Below the pieces are notes generated by a model that saw only the letters and a program-made list of their open reading frames with translations, was not told where the DNA came from and did not search any database. The position numbers and the translations under genes are program-made. This document shows, one piece after another, positions 30,751 to 40,701 of a stretch of 64,000 nt of DNA; position 1 is the first letter of the stretch, and each line of letters starts with the position of its first letter. Source of the DNA: Melieria omissa (lineage: Eukaryota; Arthropoda; Insecta; Diptera; Ulidiidae); contig OZ020267.1 of assembly GCA_963971225.1 (NCBI GenBank), positions 91,253,648 through 91,317,647 on the forward strand, read 5' to 3'.

Positions 30751-33700
30751 CCACAATCTGCCGCCCCACCGTCCTTGTCTCGCAGTTGAAACGACAACCC
30801 AGCAGCTTGACGATTGAAGGAAAGATAGATGGAAAGTTGTTCGTGTTGACACTGGATACTGGAGCGTCATATTCGATCATAAAAAGGAAGCTTCTGAAGA
30901 ACTGGGAACCACTGCATGGCATACATCTGAGGACTGCGACTGGCGAGCGTGCGCCGGTAAGAGGGAAAGTAACAAAAACAATTGCTATCGGCACCAGCAG
31001 CCTGGAACATGAGTTCATCGTCGCGGACATAATGGACGACGTGATTATCGGCGTCGATTTCATGATTAGGCACGGTTTTACGCTGGACCTGAAGGAAAAT
31101 GTGCTGAGATATGCCAACGTTGAATTCCCGCTGCACACCGGTTATGAGCGAAGCGTGGCGGTAAGGAAGGTTGTATCGGGTCAACGCAGGAGGATACCAG
31201 CGAATTCTGAGGCGATTGTGTGGGCAAAGGTGGACGAGGACGTTGGGACGAGTCGGCTGTGGGTAGTAGAAGCACCGAAACAAGGACACGACAACATCAT
31301 CATCGGACGTACATTAGTGGAACCTAAAAATGGCAGGATACCAGTCAGAATACTGAACCCCCTGAATGCACCCAGATATGTCGGGAAAGATGAGGTAATC
31401 GGCGAGTGTAAGGAAGCTGTAGCAGTGGTCAATTGCGAGAGTAGCCCACCTGGAGGTAATAAGAAGAGCGGTTTTAACATGGACGCCATACCGCAGGAGA
31501 ACCAGTGGAGCAGCGAGTTGACGGCCAAGCAGAAACGGAAGGCGAGGTCACTCCTGCAGCACTATGGGTCAATTTTTGCGGCAGAAGCAGGCGGAAGAAC
31601 AGCCATAGTGAAGCACAACATCGACACCGGAAGTGCAAAACCGATTCGCCAACCGCCAAGACGAGTTCCTCTGGCCAAGAGGGAGGAGGTCACCAATTTG
31701 ATCGAGAACATGCGGAAAGACAAGGTCATAGAGCCTTCTTCGGGCCCCTGGTGCTCGCCGGTCGTGCTAGTCAAGAAAAAAAGATGGCAGTACCCGGTTT
31801 TGTGTGGACTATCGGAAGCTCAATGATGTGACCAAGAAGGACAGTTATTCACTACCTCGGATCGATGACACCCTGGACACACTGTCAGGCACGCAGTGGT
31901 TCTCCACGCTCGACTTACGCAGCGGCTATTGGCAGGTAGAGCTTGCAGACAAGGACAAGGAGAAAACGGCTTTCAGTGTTGGCGATGGTTGGTGGCAGTT
32001 CACCGTCATGCCGTTTGGACTCTGCAACGCACCAGCAACATTCGAGCGGCTAATGGAACGCGTGCTAAAAGGGCTGCATTGGCGGACGTGTCTGGTGTAC
32101 CTCGACGACATAATCGTAATGGGTAAAAGCTTCGACGACCACCTGGGAAAGCTGAAGGAGGTATTTGAGCGGATACAAAAAGCCGGGCTTAAACTCAACC
32201 CAAAGAAGTGCTCGCTGTTCCAAAAGGAGGTCAAGTATCTGGGCCATACGGTTTCCGCCCGCGGAGTGCATACGGATGAAGGCAAAATCACGGCGGTGAA
32301 GGAGTGGCCCCGACCACGCAATCTACACGAACTCCGCAGTTTCCTGGGCCTGTGTACATACTACCGCCGATTTGTTCCGGGATTCGCGAACATAGCCAGC
32401 AGCTTGCACAAACTGACGAAAAAGAGCCAAGCTTTCGAGTGGAGCGAGGAGCAGGAACAGGCTTTTGCACGTCTGAAGGAAAAACTGTGCAGTGCTCCAA
32501 TTCTGGCCTTCCCCGTGCCTGGGGAGATGTTTGTGCTGGATACAGATGCAAGCGGGAATAGTATTGGCGGTGTGCTATCACAGATAATAGACGGCCAGGA
32601 ACAAGTGATAGCGTACTACAGTAGGGTTCTATCGAAACCGGAGCGCAACTACTGTGTGACACGGAGAGAACTGCTGGCGGTATTGGACTGCGTAAAACAC
32701 TTCCACAAATACCTGTATGGACAAAAGTTTCGCCTGCGCACAGATCATGCGGCATTGAGATGGCTCCTGAACTTTAAAGATCCTGAAGGGCAATTGGCGC
32801 GGTGGATCGAGCGACTGCAGAGCTACGACTACACGATAGAGCATCGCAAGGGCAGTAGCCATGGAAATGCCGATGCCTTGTCCCGCCGTCCGTGCAAAGT
32901 CGAATGCAGGCAATGCTCGCGAGCCGAAAGCAAAGAACAGATAGTGGACGTCCGGTTGGTCAGCGTCATGCCAGAGGAAGAGTGGTCTGCGGAGAGGCTA
33001 CAAAAAGACCAGCATGAGGATGCGGATCTTGCAAAAATCGTCGAAGGCAAGGAGCAAGGCGCACGTCCAGACTGGCAGGAGATGGCTGGTGAAAGCCCGA
33101 TCGCTAAGGCTTACTGGGCACAGTGGAAAAGTTTGCGGCTGAAGGAAGGCTGCCTGTACCGCGAATGGGAGAGCGCGGATGGTCGTACCAGCAACCCCCT
33201 AATGGTAGTGCCGAAAAGCAGAATCAACGAGGTTATCGAGGCATACCATAACGACTCCAGTGGAGGGCACCTAGGCATCACCAAAACCGTCGCCAAAATA
33301 AAAAGACGATTCTACTGGGTAGGATGTCAGGAGTCTGTAGCCGAGTGGATTAAGAGCTGCGACCGATGTTCAGCCGCGAAAGGGCCGACAAGAAAATCTC
33401 GAGGCCGCATGCAGCAGTACAACGTGGGAGCGCCCTTCGAGCGGATTGCTATGGACGTCGCCGGCCCATTCCCAACTAGCACTCAAGGCAACAAATATGT
33501 GCTGGTCGTAATGGATTACTTCAGCAAATGGCCCGAAGTGTACCCTATTCCTAACCAGGAGGCCACCACGATCTCGGAAAAGCTGGTAAACAACTGGGTA
33601 GCCCGGTTCGGAGTTCCGTTGGAATTGCACTCAGATCAAGGCCGGAATTTCGAGTCTGCGGTATTCAAGGAAGTGTGTGGGCTGCTGGGGATAAAGAAAA

Positions 33701-34314
33701 CGCGTACCACTCCTTTGCACCCACAGTCCGACGGCATGGTGGAACGCTTTAACCGGACGCTGGAGGAATACCTGCGGAAAGTGGTAGGCAGGAATCAAAA
33801 GGATTGGGACACGCATATCCCCCTGTTCCTGATGGCGTATAGGTCAGCCCCGCACGACACGACATCACTCACTCCAGCCCGAGCAGTGTTCGGCACAGAG
33901 TTGCGGTTACCCGCTGACTTGAAGTTCGGGGTAGTCAGCACGACGGGAGGCGCTAGGACGGAATACGTGGCCAATAAGCGGGCGGAACTGGAGGAAATTC
34001 ACCAATTTATAAGGGGCCGCACCAAACTGGTCAGCGATAAGGCGAAAGCCAGATACGATCTACGGGCCAACTCAGCAGGGTTCCAAGAAGGCGATTTGGT
34101 AATGCTCTACAACCCGCAGCGGAGGAAAGGTTTGTCTCCAAAACTTCAAGCGTCATGGGAAGGACCTTACGAAGTCGTGACTAGGATTAACGATGTGGTA
34201 TACCGGATTCAACGTTGCAACAATAGAGGCGCTAAGCTGAAGGTAGTCCATTTGGAGCGCCTGGCGCCTCATCACAGCGGAGCCTCGGCACTTGTTCGGG
34301 ACGAACAAGTCTAA
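30711..34314 (+). pseudogene. pol: Pol of gypsy copy A, one frameshift
   Basis: Pol lies in the -1 frame of gag and has no obvious start codon of its own. The first part holds protease LDTGASYSI (near 30850) and the RT N-terminus. At 31776-31782 a run of seven A, where copy B has six, shifts the frame just before the FCVDYRKL-equivalent. The rest is open to 34314. Numbering from 31804: RT YLDD 99-102; RNase H from D248; integrase HHCC H482, H489, C519, C522; catalytic D551, D611, E647 (D-35-E); GPY-type end near 765. Every other domain is complete, so a homopolymer sequencing error should be excluded before calling it dead. Confidence 0.9.
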
Positions 34315-34325
34315 GTGGTGGGCAG
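34313..34325 (+). other. Polypurine tract of copy A
   Basis: aagtggtgggcag ends directly at the 3' LTR. It primes plus-strand DNA synthesis in this element class. Confidence 0.7.
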
Positions 34326-34752
34326 TGTAACGATGAGCCAGTCTGTCGCGGTGCAAAGCAACCCTGCCGCTACGTGCCGTGCCATAACCCAATCTGGCAA
34401 CGACGGCCGCGATAGTAACTTTTAGTCCAACCTGGCAACGATGGTCGCGGTCATCAGGGAAACTTCTAGTCCAATCTGGCAACGTGCGAGAACGATCTGC
34501 GCGACGGCCGAACAGAGTATAAAAGGTGGCCAGATGCGGTGCAGCGAGTCAGTCTGGTTTTGACAAGTGAAGTTGCCACACGGAATAATTAAGCAAATAC
34601 TTAAGTGTACGAACAGTAAAGTGTAAACTGTGAATAATAAAGTGACTGTTGGTGTATTTTATTGTCTGCATTTAAGAAACTGACTGTGTTTTATTTTCAA
34701 ATCACACAATCCAGAGATACGTGACAGCCCACTAGACTTAATATTCGTAACA
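34326..34752 (+). repeat. 3' LTR of gypsy copy A
   Basis: 427 bp, read as identical to 28674-29100. Followed by the GTAT duplication. Confidence 0.94.
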
Positions 34753-34756
34753 GTAT

Positions 34757-34988
34757 ATTACCAGTTAATAACCGGTACTGGCAACGAATGAGTGAGCGAG
34801 ACAGATATATAATTAGCTTTTCTATAAGCTATATGAGTGCAAACGAGATGGAAGATCACACGTTTATAAGACTTTCGGTTACTTTTTTCCCACCGCTCTT
34901 AAGAAAATATATAGGGGAGGTAACCGAAAGCGCAGTGAATACAAACGGTTATATATACGGTTATATAACCAGTTGCTGTCTGACAGGG
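34757..34988. other. Short cggtta/taaccg-rich stretch, no gene
   Basis: Bases about 34760-34975, and before copy A 28600-28665, contain many ggtta/taacc motifs (ataaccggt, cggttact, ggtaaccg, aacggttata). They were one block before A inserted. Identity unknown. Confidence 0.4.
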
Positions 34989-35017
34989 CACAGTCCCGGT
35001 ACTTATTGATCATAGTG
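34989..35017. mobile_element. Mariner MITE right-end remnant
   Basis: cacagtcccggtacttattg then atcatagtg, followed by TA: the right end of the MITE at 17870. The rest is missing. Confidence 0.7.
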
Positions 35018-35019
35018 TA

Positions 35020-35569
35020 TTAGTGTAATTCTGTGCATGTATTTCTACCGGCTCTCCCAGTTTCACATCGCTTAATCGCTGGCAATACATCATACCAAAA
35101 AGTATGAAACATAAAGCAAAAATTTGAATGCGGGTGCTGATATCGCCACCCGTCTTCTGGATGCGGGGGGTAGACAACAAGAGGAAACACTTGAAATTAC
35201 AGCACAATGCTCTGAGCGCAAATCATGGAAACACGAATGCCGCGTCTGTGCTCACTCGTTCAATCTCGCTCAATTGTCCGAAGAGGAGGAAGACGATGTG
35301 CTGTTGTTCTTGTTGTTGCGCTGGTGAAAAGCTGAAATTGTAAAACGATTTATATTTTCTGGCTGGCTTTTGTTCTTCTTCTATAAGCCTGCACAGCGTC
35401 GCATATTGCTCCTGAACTCACTGCCGACTGTAGTGTGCGCAAAATCATAGAAAAGAAAATAAAATATGGCTATATGATCGCTACAGGCAATTAAAAAATA
35501 AATAATAAGTAATCAATAAAAATGGAATTGGAAAGAAAAAAAAAGTCTTTATTACCCGTAATAATTTTC
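35020..35569. other. No feature recognised
   Basis: No terminal repeats or convincing gene. Open frames near 35124-35340 overlap on the same strand in two frames and show no recognisable domain. Confidence 0.5.
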
Positions 35570-36423
35570 CGTCTCGTTCTTTGGAACTTTTCTTACCACA
35601 TATAATGCTTGTTTAAAAGAACTAAAATAAGAAAATCTAATATTGTAAATTTATGATCACATCATTCGCCATGGAATCATTCAGGTGTAGAACATTTAAA
35701 CTATTTTTAAACGTAGGCATGCCGTAATACAATTTTCTTATGACAAAATACTTGTCTTATTATTTCTTTATTTAGTGCTTTAGTAGTGCTTTCGCCCTAT
35801 TGAATGTTTGAAGTTAAATTATGTTTTTCCATACAATCTTCTAACCCTCCGTTAGATTTCGATAAAAAAAAATTAAAACCCGCATCTAATTATTTTTAAT
35901 TTCAAGTGTTTCACGAATTTTGAAGTCAATATGCCTATCAGTTCATTTTTTTTTTCGTAGTTTTCCCATATTCTCAAAATTGCAATCAAGCATGTGAAAA
36001 TATAAACAAATAATTTTACTTCGAACTCGCTACGTAAAAATATTTGCAAACATTTTAAATTGGGATCAACCACCAAATTTTTAAATTAATCAAAGCATTG
36101 GCTAGCAAAAAGCCATACACCACAAACATTCGATTGCTGGTGACATTGCAGCAAAATCAATCACAACACAAAAAAGCATACACACAATAAACGACAACAC
36201 CAAAAACATTAGCGAATCCCGAATCATCTTCGTTGAAACGACGATGATGATGCTTTGGTTCGTTGTTTACTCTTCGCTTGCGCTTCGACGAACAAGATCG
36301 CAAACTGTTGGCGCGAGCAAATTTCCCGCAAGCTATGCCTCCGCTCATCTCTTCCCGCCCGCATCAAGAAACACGCTTGACAAATTTTTGAAGATTCTTT
36401 ATTCTTTATATTCTATATTCTTT
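35570..36423 (+). repeat. Dispersed repeat R1, copy 2
   Basis: It matches 17151-17866 through ataattttccgtc, catcattcgccatggaa and gaaacga-gatgatg. A P-like MITE is inserted at its right end (36432). Confidence 0.65.
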
Positions 36424-36431
36424 GATCATAC

Positions 36432-36765
36432 CATGGCACAATAAACAAGGTAATAGCATCCCCGCAACACCAAAAACCACATGTATTTTGTTGGTAGGAT
36501 CGTTTATCGCTACTGTCAAATTCAGCTGTCATTTTCCGACGAAAGAGGGAGAAACTGAAAACAGACAAAAGTGATTGTTGCCAGACGGTGCTGTATTTGA
36601 GTGAAAAAACGGGAAAAGTGCTCAGGTCAGTTGTTTTCAGTCAGGTATTTTCATTTCAACCGATGCGGCATTTCAACACCGCACCACTGCTGACACCGAC
36701 GATTTTGACAGAAGCGATAAACGATCAGCCGGTGGCTTGCTACAACCTTGTTAGTTGAACCATGG
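36432..36765. mobile_element. P-element-like MITE, copy 1
   Basis: 334 bp with exact 8-bp target duplications GATCATAC (36424-36431 and 36766-36773). Ends CATGGCACAATAAACAAGG and, in reverse complement, CATGGTTCAACTAACAAGG form imperfect terminal repeats. CATG ends and 8-bp duplications are typical of the P superfamily (knowledge); hAT remains possible. No coding. Confidence 0.72.
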
Positions 36766-36773
36766 ATCATACG

Positions 36774-37098
36774 CTCCAATTCTGTTCCTACGGTCAAATA
36801 GTTTTTAAATAGAGCTGCCGAGTCACATTTTTTGAAATTGAAAGTCGTTTCTTTATAATTTTGAAATTCAAACTAGGTGCAAAAAGTTATTGTTCTGTGT
36901 GAAATTGGACTTTCCTTCAAAGTATTTGTATAGATTAAGATACTTATCAAACAATTTGGTATCAGAACAGATTTAGTTGACTTAATTAACTACGTTTAGA
37001 ACTGCAATTTTCTGAAAGTGAGGTTGGTAACTCTAGCAATGAGCACGCATGACGTCAGCACTCGGATGTCGTAATCTTGTATTTTTTCATTCATGGTG
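36774..37098. other. No feature recognised
   Basis: AT-rich DNA between two P-like MITEs. Confidence 0.5.
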
Positions 37099-37110
37099 GC
37101 TACGACCTTA

Positions 37111-37505
37111 GTGAACTAATTAAAGTGTACCAGGTAGATGACGTACACTTATTTCTCTGAGTAGCCATTGTCAATGTGTCAATTTATTTATGTCAGTTCG
37201 ATTAACGTTTATTTTTGTTGTCGTTAAATTTGAAATTTACTTGCTGTACTCTAGAAATATATATTTTCGTAATGTATTTTATATTAGAAAAACATAGGAA
37301 CTGCATTGCCTGGCATGTAAATGCATTTTTGATGTCGGTTTTGGTGCAGAACGTATTTTCAAAAACAATTGATTTTGAAATTTTTTTTACAGCACAGACG
37401 GGTTATAAATTATGACATTTGTCAGTAAAATTACATTAACTGTCAGAAAATAAGTGTACGGTGAAGAGAGAGTTCCTGCTATCTGGCACACTTTATTAAT
37501 TTCAC
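37111..37505. mobile_element. TA-flanked MITE inside the P-like copy 2
   Basis: Imperfect ends GTGAACTAATTAAAGTGTAC and (complement) GTGAAATTAATAAAGTGTGC, then inner paired blocks acgtacacttattt and accgtacacttatttt. TA lies on both sides (37109-37110 and 37506-37507). Probably Tc1/mariner type. 395 bp, no transposase. Confidence 0.6.
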
Positions 37506-37566
37506 TATGGCTCAATAAAAAGGTTGTAGCATCCCGGCAACACCAAAAACCACATGTATTTTCTTG

Positions 37567-37981
37567 CAGTCAAACCTAAATTGGAGCGTTGAGCGTTGCG
37601 TTTTCTGACGCAACGCTCTCGCTCAGTGCGACATACCGAAATTGAAGATTTGCGTTGGGATTGTCAAAATCATGAAATGAAAACAAATGTCAAAAAAATT
37701 AAACAGATAACAGAAACAGAAAAACCAACAAACTGTTATTATTTTGCAAAACTTAGCTCTTATTTGAATAAATTCTTCACAATTTAAATCAAATCAAATA
37801 TAAATCACAGGCCTTTTTGTTTGTCACAGCCAACTTCAACTGCTAACGCCTTGTCAAAATTGGAAATTCGAAAAGCTCAGCGTCAGAGCGTTTCGATTGC
37901 GGTTTGCCCCATACAATTTGTATGGGCATGAAGCAATTTTGACAGTTGCTTGCCGCTGACGCCCCAATTTAGGTTTGACTG
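37567..37981. mobile_element. MITE with CAGTCAAACC ends, 3-bp duplication
   Basis: CAGTCAAACCTAAATTGG occurs at the left and in complement at the right. The flanking 3-bp duplication is TTG (37564-37566 and 37982-37984). It carries gcgttgagcgttgcg-type repeats. 415 bp. Superfamily not assigned. Confidence 0.65.
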
Positions 37982-38148
37982 TTGGAAGGCCTGTTTATCA
38001 CTACTGTCAGGTGATACTACAGGTGATATTTTCCGACGAAATAGGGAAAAACTAAAAACAAACAAAATTGGTTGTTGCCAGACGGCGCCAGATGTTTTTA
38101 TTGCAACAGCACCACTGCTGAAACCGATGATTTTGACGGAAGCGATAA

Positions 38149-38962
38149 GAAATGGAATCCGACCGATTAATCGGCATCGGCTAGTATCGGCCAGTAAAAT
38201 TGGTATCGGCATCAGCCAAAAAAATAGGGATCGGTATCGGCCTTTTTGGCCTATGCCACATCGGCCGTTTTTCTTCGATGCCATCGGCCTATTTTTCTGC
38301 TTACATTTTTTTAATTTTCATTTTTTGTACCAACGGGTTCTTATACCCCTTTTCAGTAATGAATTTTTACATACTGTTTAATATAAATGTTTCCTAGTAA
38401 TTTATTTTTTTAACTAGGTATTCTTAAAAACACATATTTTCTCGAAATGTCTATGCGTTTCGTCTCTTAATGTGGATATCAGAAGAAGGGGCATTTAATT
38501 TTTCAATCTTATCCTTCTGTTTTAATTGGAAGCATTTTTTTAACAGGCCTTTTATTTTTTCCAAATTTGTTTTCTGACTTCTTCCCACCGCATCTGTACA
38601 ACGGGTCGCAATTTGAGAGTGCATATTTTAATATAAAAATCGTAATTTTAAGTTGAGTAAAAAATGGAGTTTGTATGCAATATTTACTTCACTATTTTTG
38701 TTTCTCTCTCAGTGGATAAATGTGATATATTATTTTGTTTAATACATTTTGTGATGAATACTACAAACAATATGTAATAGTTCCTTTTGTTATTTTATAA
38801 AATAGACTGTGTTTTTGATTGAATTCATTCGTTTAATTTTTCCTATTTAATCGGCATCGGCCGATTTTCGACCTTTCGGCCGATGAATCGGCATCTGCCT
38901 ATCTCGCCCTTCCGGCCGATTAATCGGCATCGGTCAAAAAATTTTGTATCGGTCTGACTCTA
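38149..38962. mobile_element. ATCGGC-rich repeat element
   Basis: 814 bp with dense atcggc/gccgat motifs at both ends: gaccgattaatcggcatcgg on the left and ggccgattaatcggcatcgg on the right, the motif itself a near-palindrome. A possible 4-bp duplication ATAA flanks it. The middle (38300-38850) is AT-rich. No coding. Confidence 0.55.
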
Positions 38963-39018
38963 ATAAACAATCAGACGGTGGCTTGCTACAACCTTATTGT
39001 TGAGTCAGGGCTACGACA

Positions 39019-39774
39019 TTCTATGCAGGCAGTAGATATGCGTTTGAATAGCTGGCGCAGTGTTGGCGTATTAGGGGTTTCCCCCTAGATTAGGGGTTTA
39101 TTTGTTTGGATTGGGGGGAAATTTTTGCATAGTTTATGGCGAAATATTTTGCAGACATATTTAACTTATGCCACAGAACAAACAATATACAGAATGCGCA
39201 TCTGGTGTAAAGAAAATTTTCTTTGCGGGTTCCAGCGGTAGGACCCGTTTGTAGATGCGGGGGAAGCAGTAAAAGGGACGAGAACGCACAGAGCGCGAGA
39301 GCGTAAGCTGAGAAGCTGCGACCGCGCACCACACACTGTGGTTGTTGTTGTCGGGCAACAAAGCGATGTGCCGCTTGCATGTTGGTGGTGGCTCGTGCTC
39401 GCTCTCCGCTTGCTTTTTTTACAAACAAGAACAAGAAGTGGACAGGCAGTTTTCATAGAAAAATTGATTGAGCGATCGCCAAGGCACATAAGGTGGTAGC
39501 ACTACGGGAAAAACCAAAATTCAATGAATTTTACAAGTTCTTTTGGTCTGCTTGTAAAAAGTACAAATGGCTACAATGAAAATAAATATATGTGTAAAAA
39601 TATTGGAACAACCAAGACGCATTAAGAAAGTATTAATAAGTGGAAAACTATTGCCACAATGTTGTGCTAATTATCAAAGAAAAAAGTTTAATCAGTTCTG
39701 GTGCTGCAACTACCTATTGAATTTGCCTTGGCGATAATAATTGAAAATAATAATAATTGATTGGCACGACAGCC
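39019..39774. other. No gene supported
   Basis: It contains a cagtgttggcg at 39058 followed by g- and c-runs (aggggtttccccc), which might be a hAT end, and an AT-rich tail. No matching right end or duplication was found. Confidence 0.4.
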
Positions 39775-40062
39775 AGCTTACGCGAGACTAAGGCCTAGCT
39801 TCCCGCAACCACCCGTGTTGTGCGTGTGAATTTTGTACGCGGGTGGAAGGGACCTACAGTTTTATGCCGGTTCCGAACGGCAGGTTAGGAGCTTTTTCAT
39901 AGGCAATTTTTACTCTCAGAGGTTTGCCATTTCCAGCTGAGAGGACAGCCACCGAAAGAGAAAACGAGTTTCCCGTTATTTTTTTTAGGTGTTACTACAT
40001 GCAAAATTCGAACTTGCGTCGCTCTGCATGCGATAGATTTGCCAACTGGCGATTTGCCTTGG
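39775..40062 (-). mobile_element. tRNA-derived SINE with long tail
   Basis: Minus strand: a degenerate head (gacgcaagttcgaattttg, a B-box remnant at about 39996-40022), then the core gaaatggcaaacctctgaga (39912-39938), then ctatgaaaaagctcctaacc, gttcggaaccggcataaaac and tgtaggtccc. This order matches a SINE family I remember from tephritid genomes (memory). Tail aaggcctagc resembles bases 66-122. Confidence 0.68.
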
Positions 40063-40330
40063 CGATAGATTTGCCAAATCAAACACCATTTCAATGTGCA
40101 CGAGCAAAGCCAAGCTGGCTTGCTGCGGAAAGCAACAACATTGCGTGTTGTTGTCGAGATGAGAAAACCATCGAATCTATGCGTGTACATCAATTCGCGC
40201 TTACTCTCTTGGTTCCCTTTGCATTTTCCTCACCTTTGTTGATTCCCGCCCGCGTCTGAAATGAAATCGCAAAATTATTTCAGATGCACCTTCTGTATAC
40301 TGTTTATTCTGTGCTTATGCTTTTTAAAAT
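40063..40330 (+). repeat. Dispersed repeat R1, copy 3 (partial)
   Basis: caccatttcaatgtgcacga and following parts (ttgctgcggaaagcaacaac, gattcccgcccgcgtc) align with 18190-18400 of copy 1. Only the right half of R1 is seen. Confidence 0.5.
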
Positions 40331-40528
40331 GTCGGTGGCCAACCAAGTTGCATTTTTGTTACATCAACACCTTGTTTAGATATATGGCTAGTGGGTCTTT
40401 TTTTAATTTCATGTACCGAATAGAATGACCAATTTTCATGAAATATTCATTTAAGTTGTGTAATATAAATTTGGGGAAAACTTTAGTTTTTAGGGGGAAA
40501 TCATGGCACAAGAATAAGGTAATTTTAA
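40331..40528. other. No feature recognised
   Basis: AT-rich DNA next to the 3' end of J1. Confidence 0.5.
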
Positions 40529-40701
40529 TTTTTTTTTATTTTCATAAGAATATTACAGTAGTATTAACATTACAGTACATTCTTCATGATTTTCAACAAT
40601 GTACCTAGCATTAAGTATATACATAGCTAACAAACATTTTGCATTTAAAGGTTAATATTAAAAGTTGAAATACAACGGAGTTAATACACCGTCGTGGCAT
40701 T

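Larger units (their letters stand above)
28674..34752 (+). mobile_element. Gypsy copy A, full length
   Basis: 6,079 bp with 427-bp LTRs that I read as identical, target duplications GTAT (28670-28673 and 34753-34756), a tRNA-Leu primer site, gag, pol and a polypurine tract. There is no env. Gypsy order (protease, RT, RNase H, integrase) and the primer place it near mdg3/blastopia-like elements (inference). Identical LTRs mean a very recent insertion, yet pol has a one-base frameshift. Confidence 0.95.
37107..39010. mobile_element. P-element-like MITE, copy 2, with three nested insertions
   Basis: Flanked by 8-bp duplications GCTACGAC (37099-37106 and 39011-39018). After removing inserts at 37111-37505, 37567-37981 and 38149-38962, the remaining segments align with copy 1 in order (ggttgtagcatcccggcaacacc; ttttccgacgaaa; ttgttgccagacgg; gacggaagcgataa; ggtggcttgctacaacctt). 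The old element is about 280 bp. Confidence 0.75.

Noticed and set aside
39058..39080. hAT left end (cagtgttggcg)
   Set aside because: No matching right end or duplication found; the later g-rich stretch near 40450 pairs poorly.
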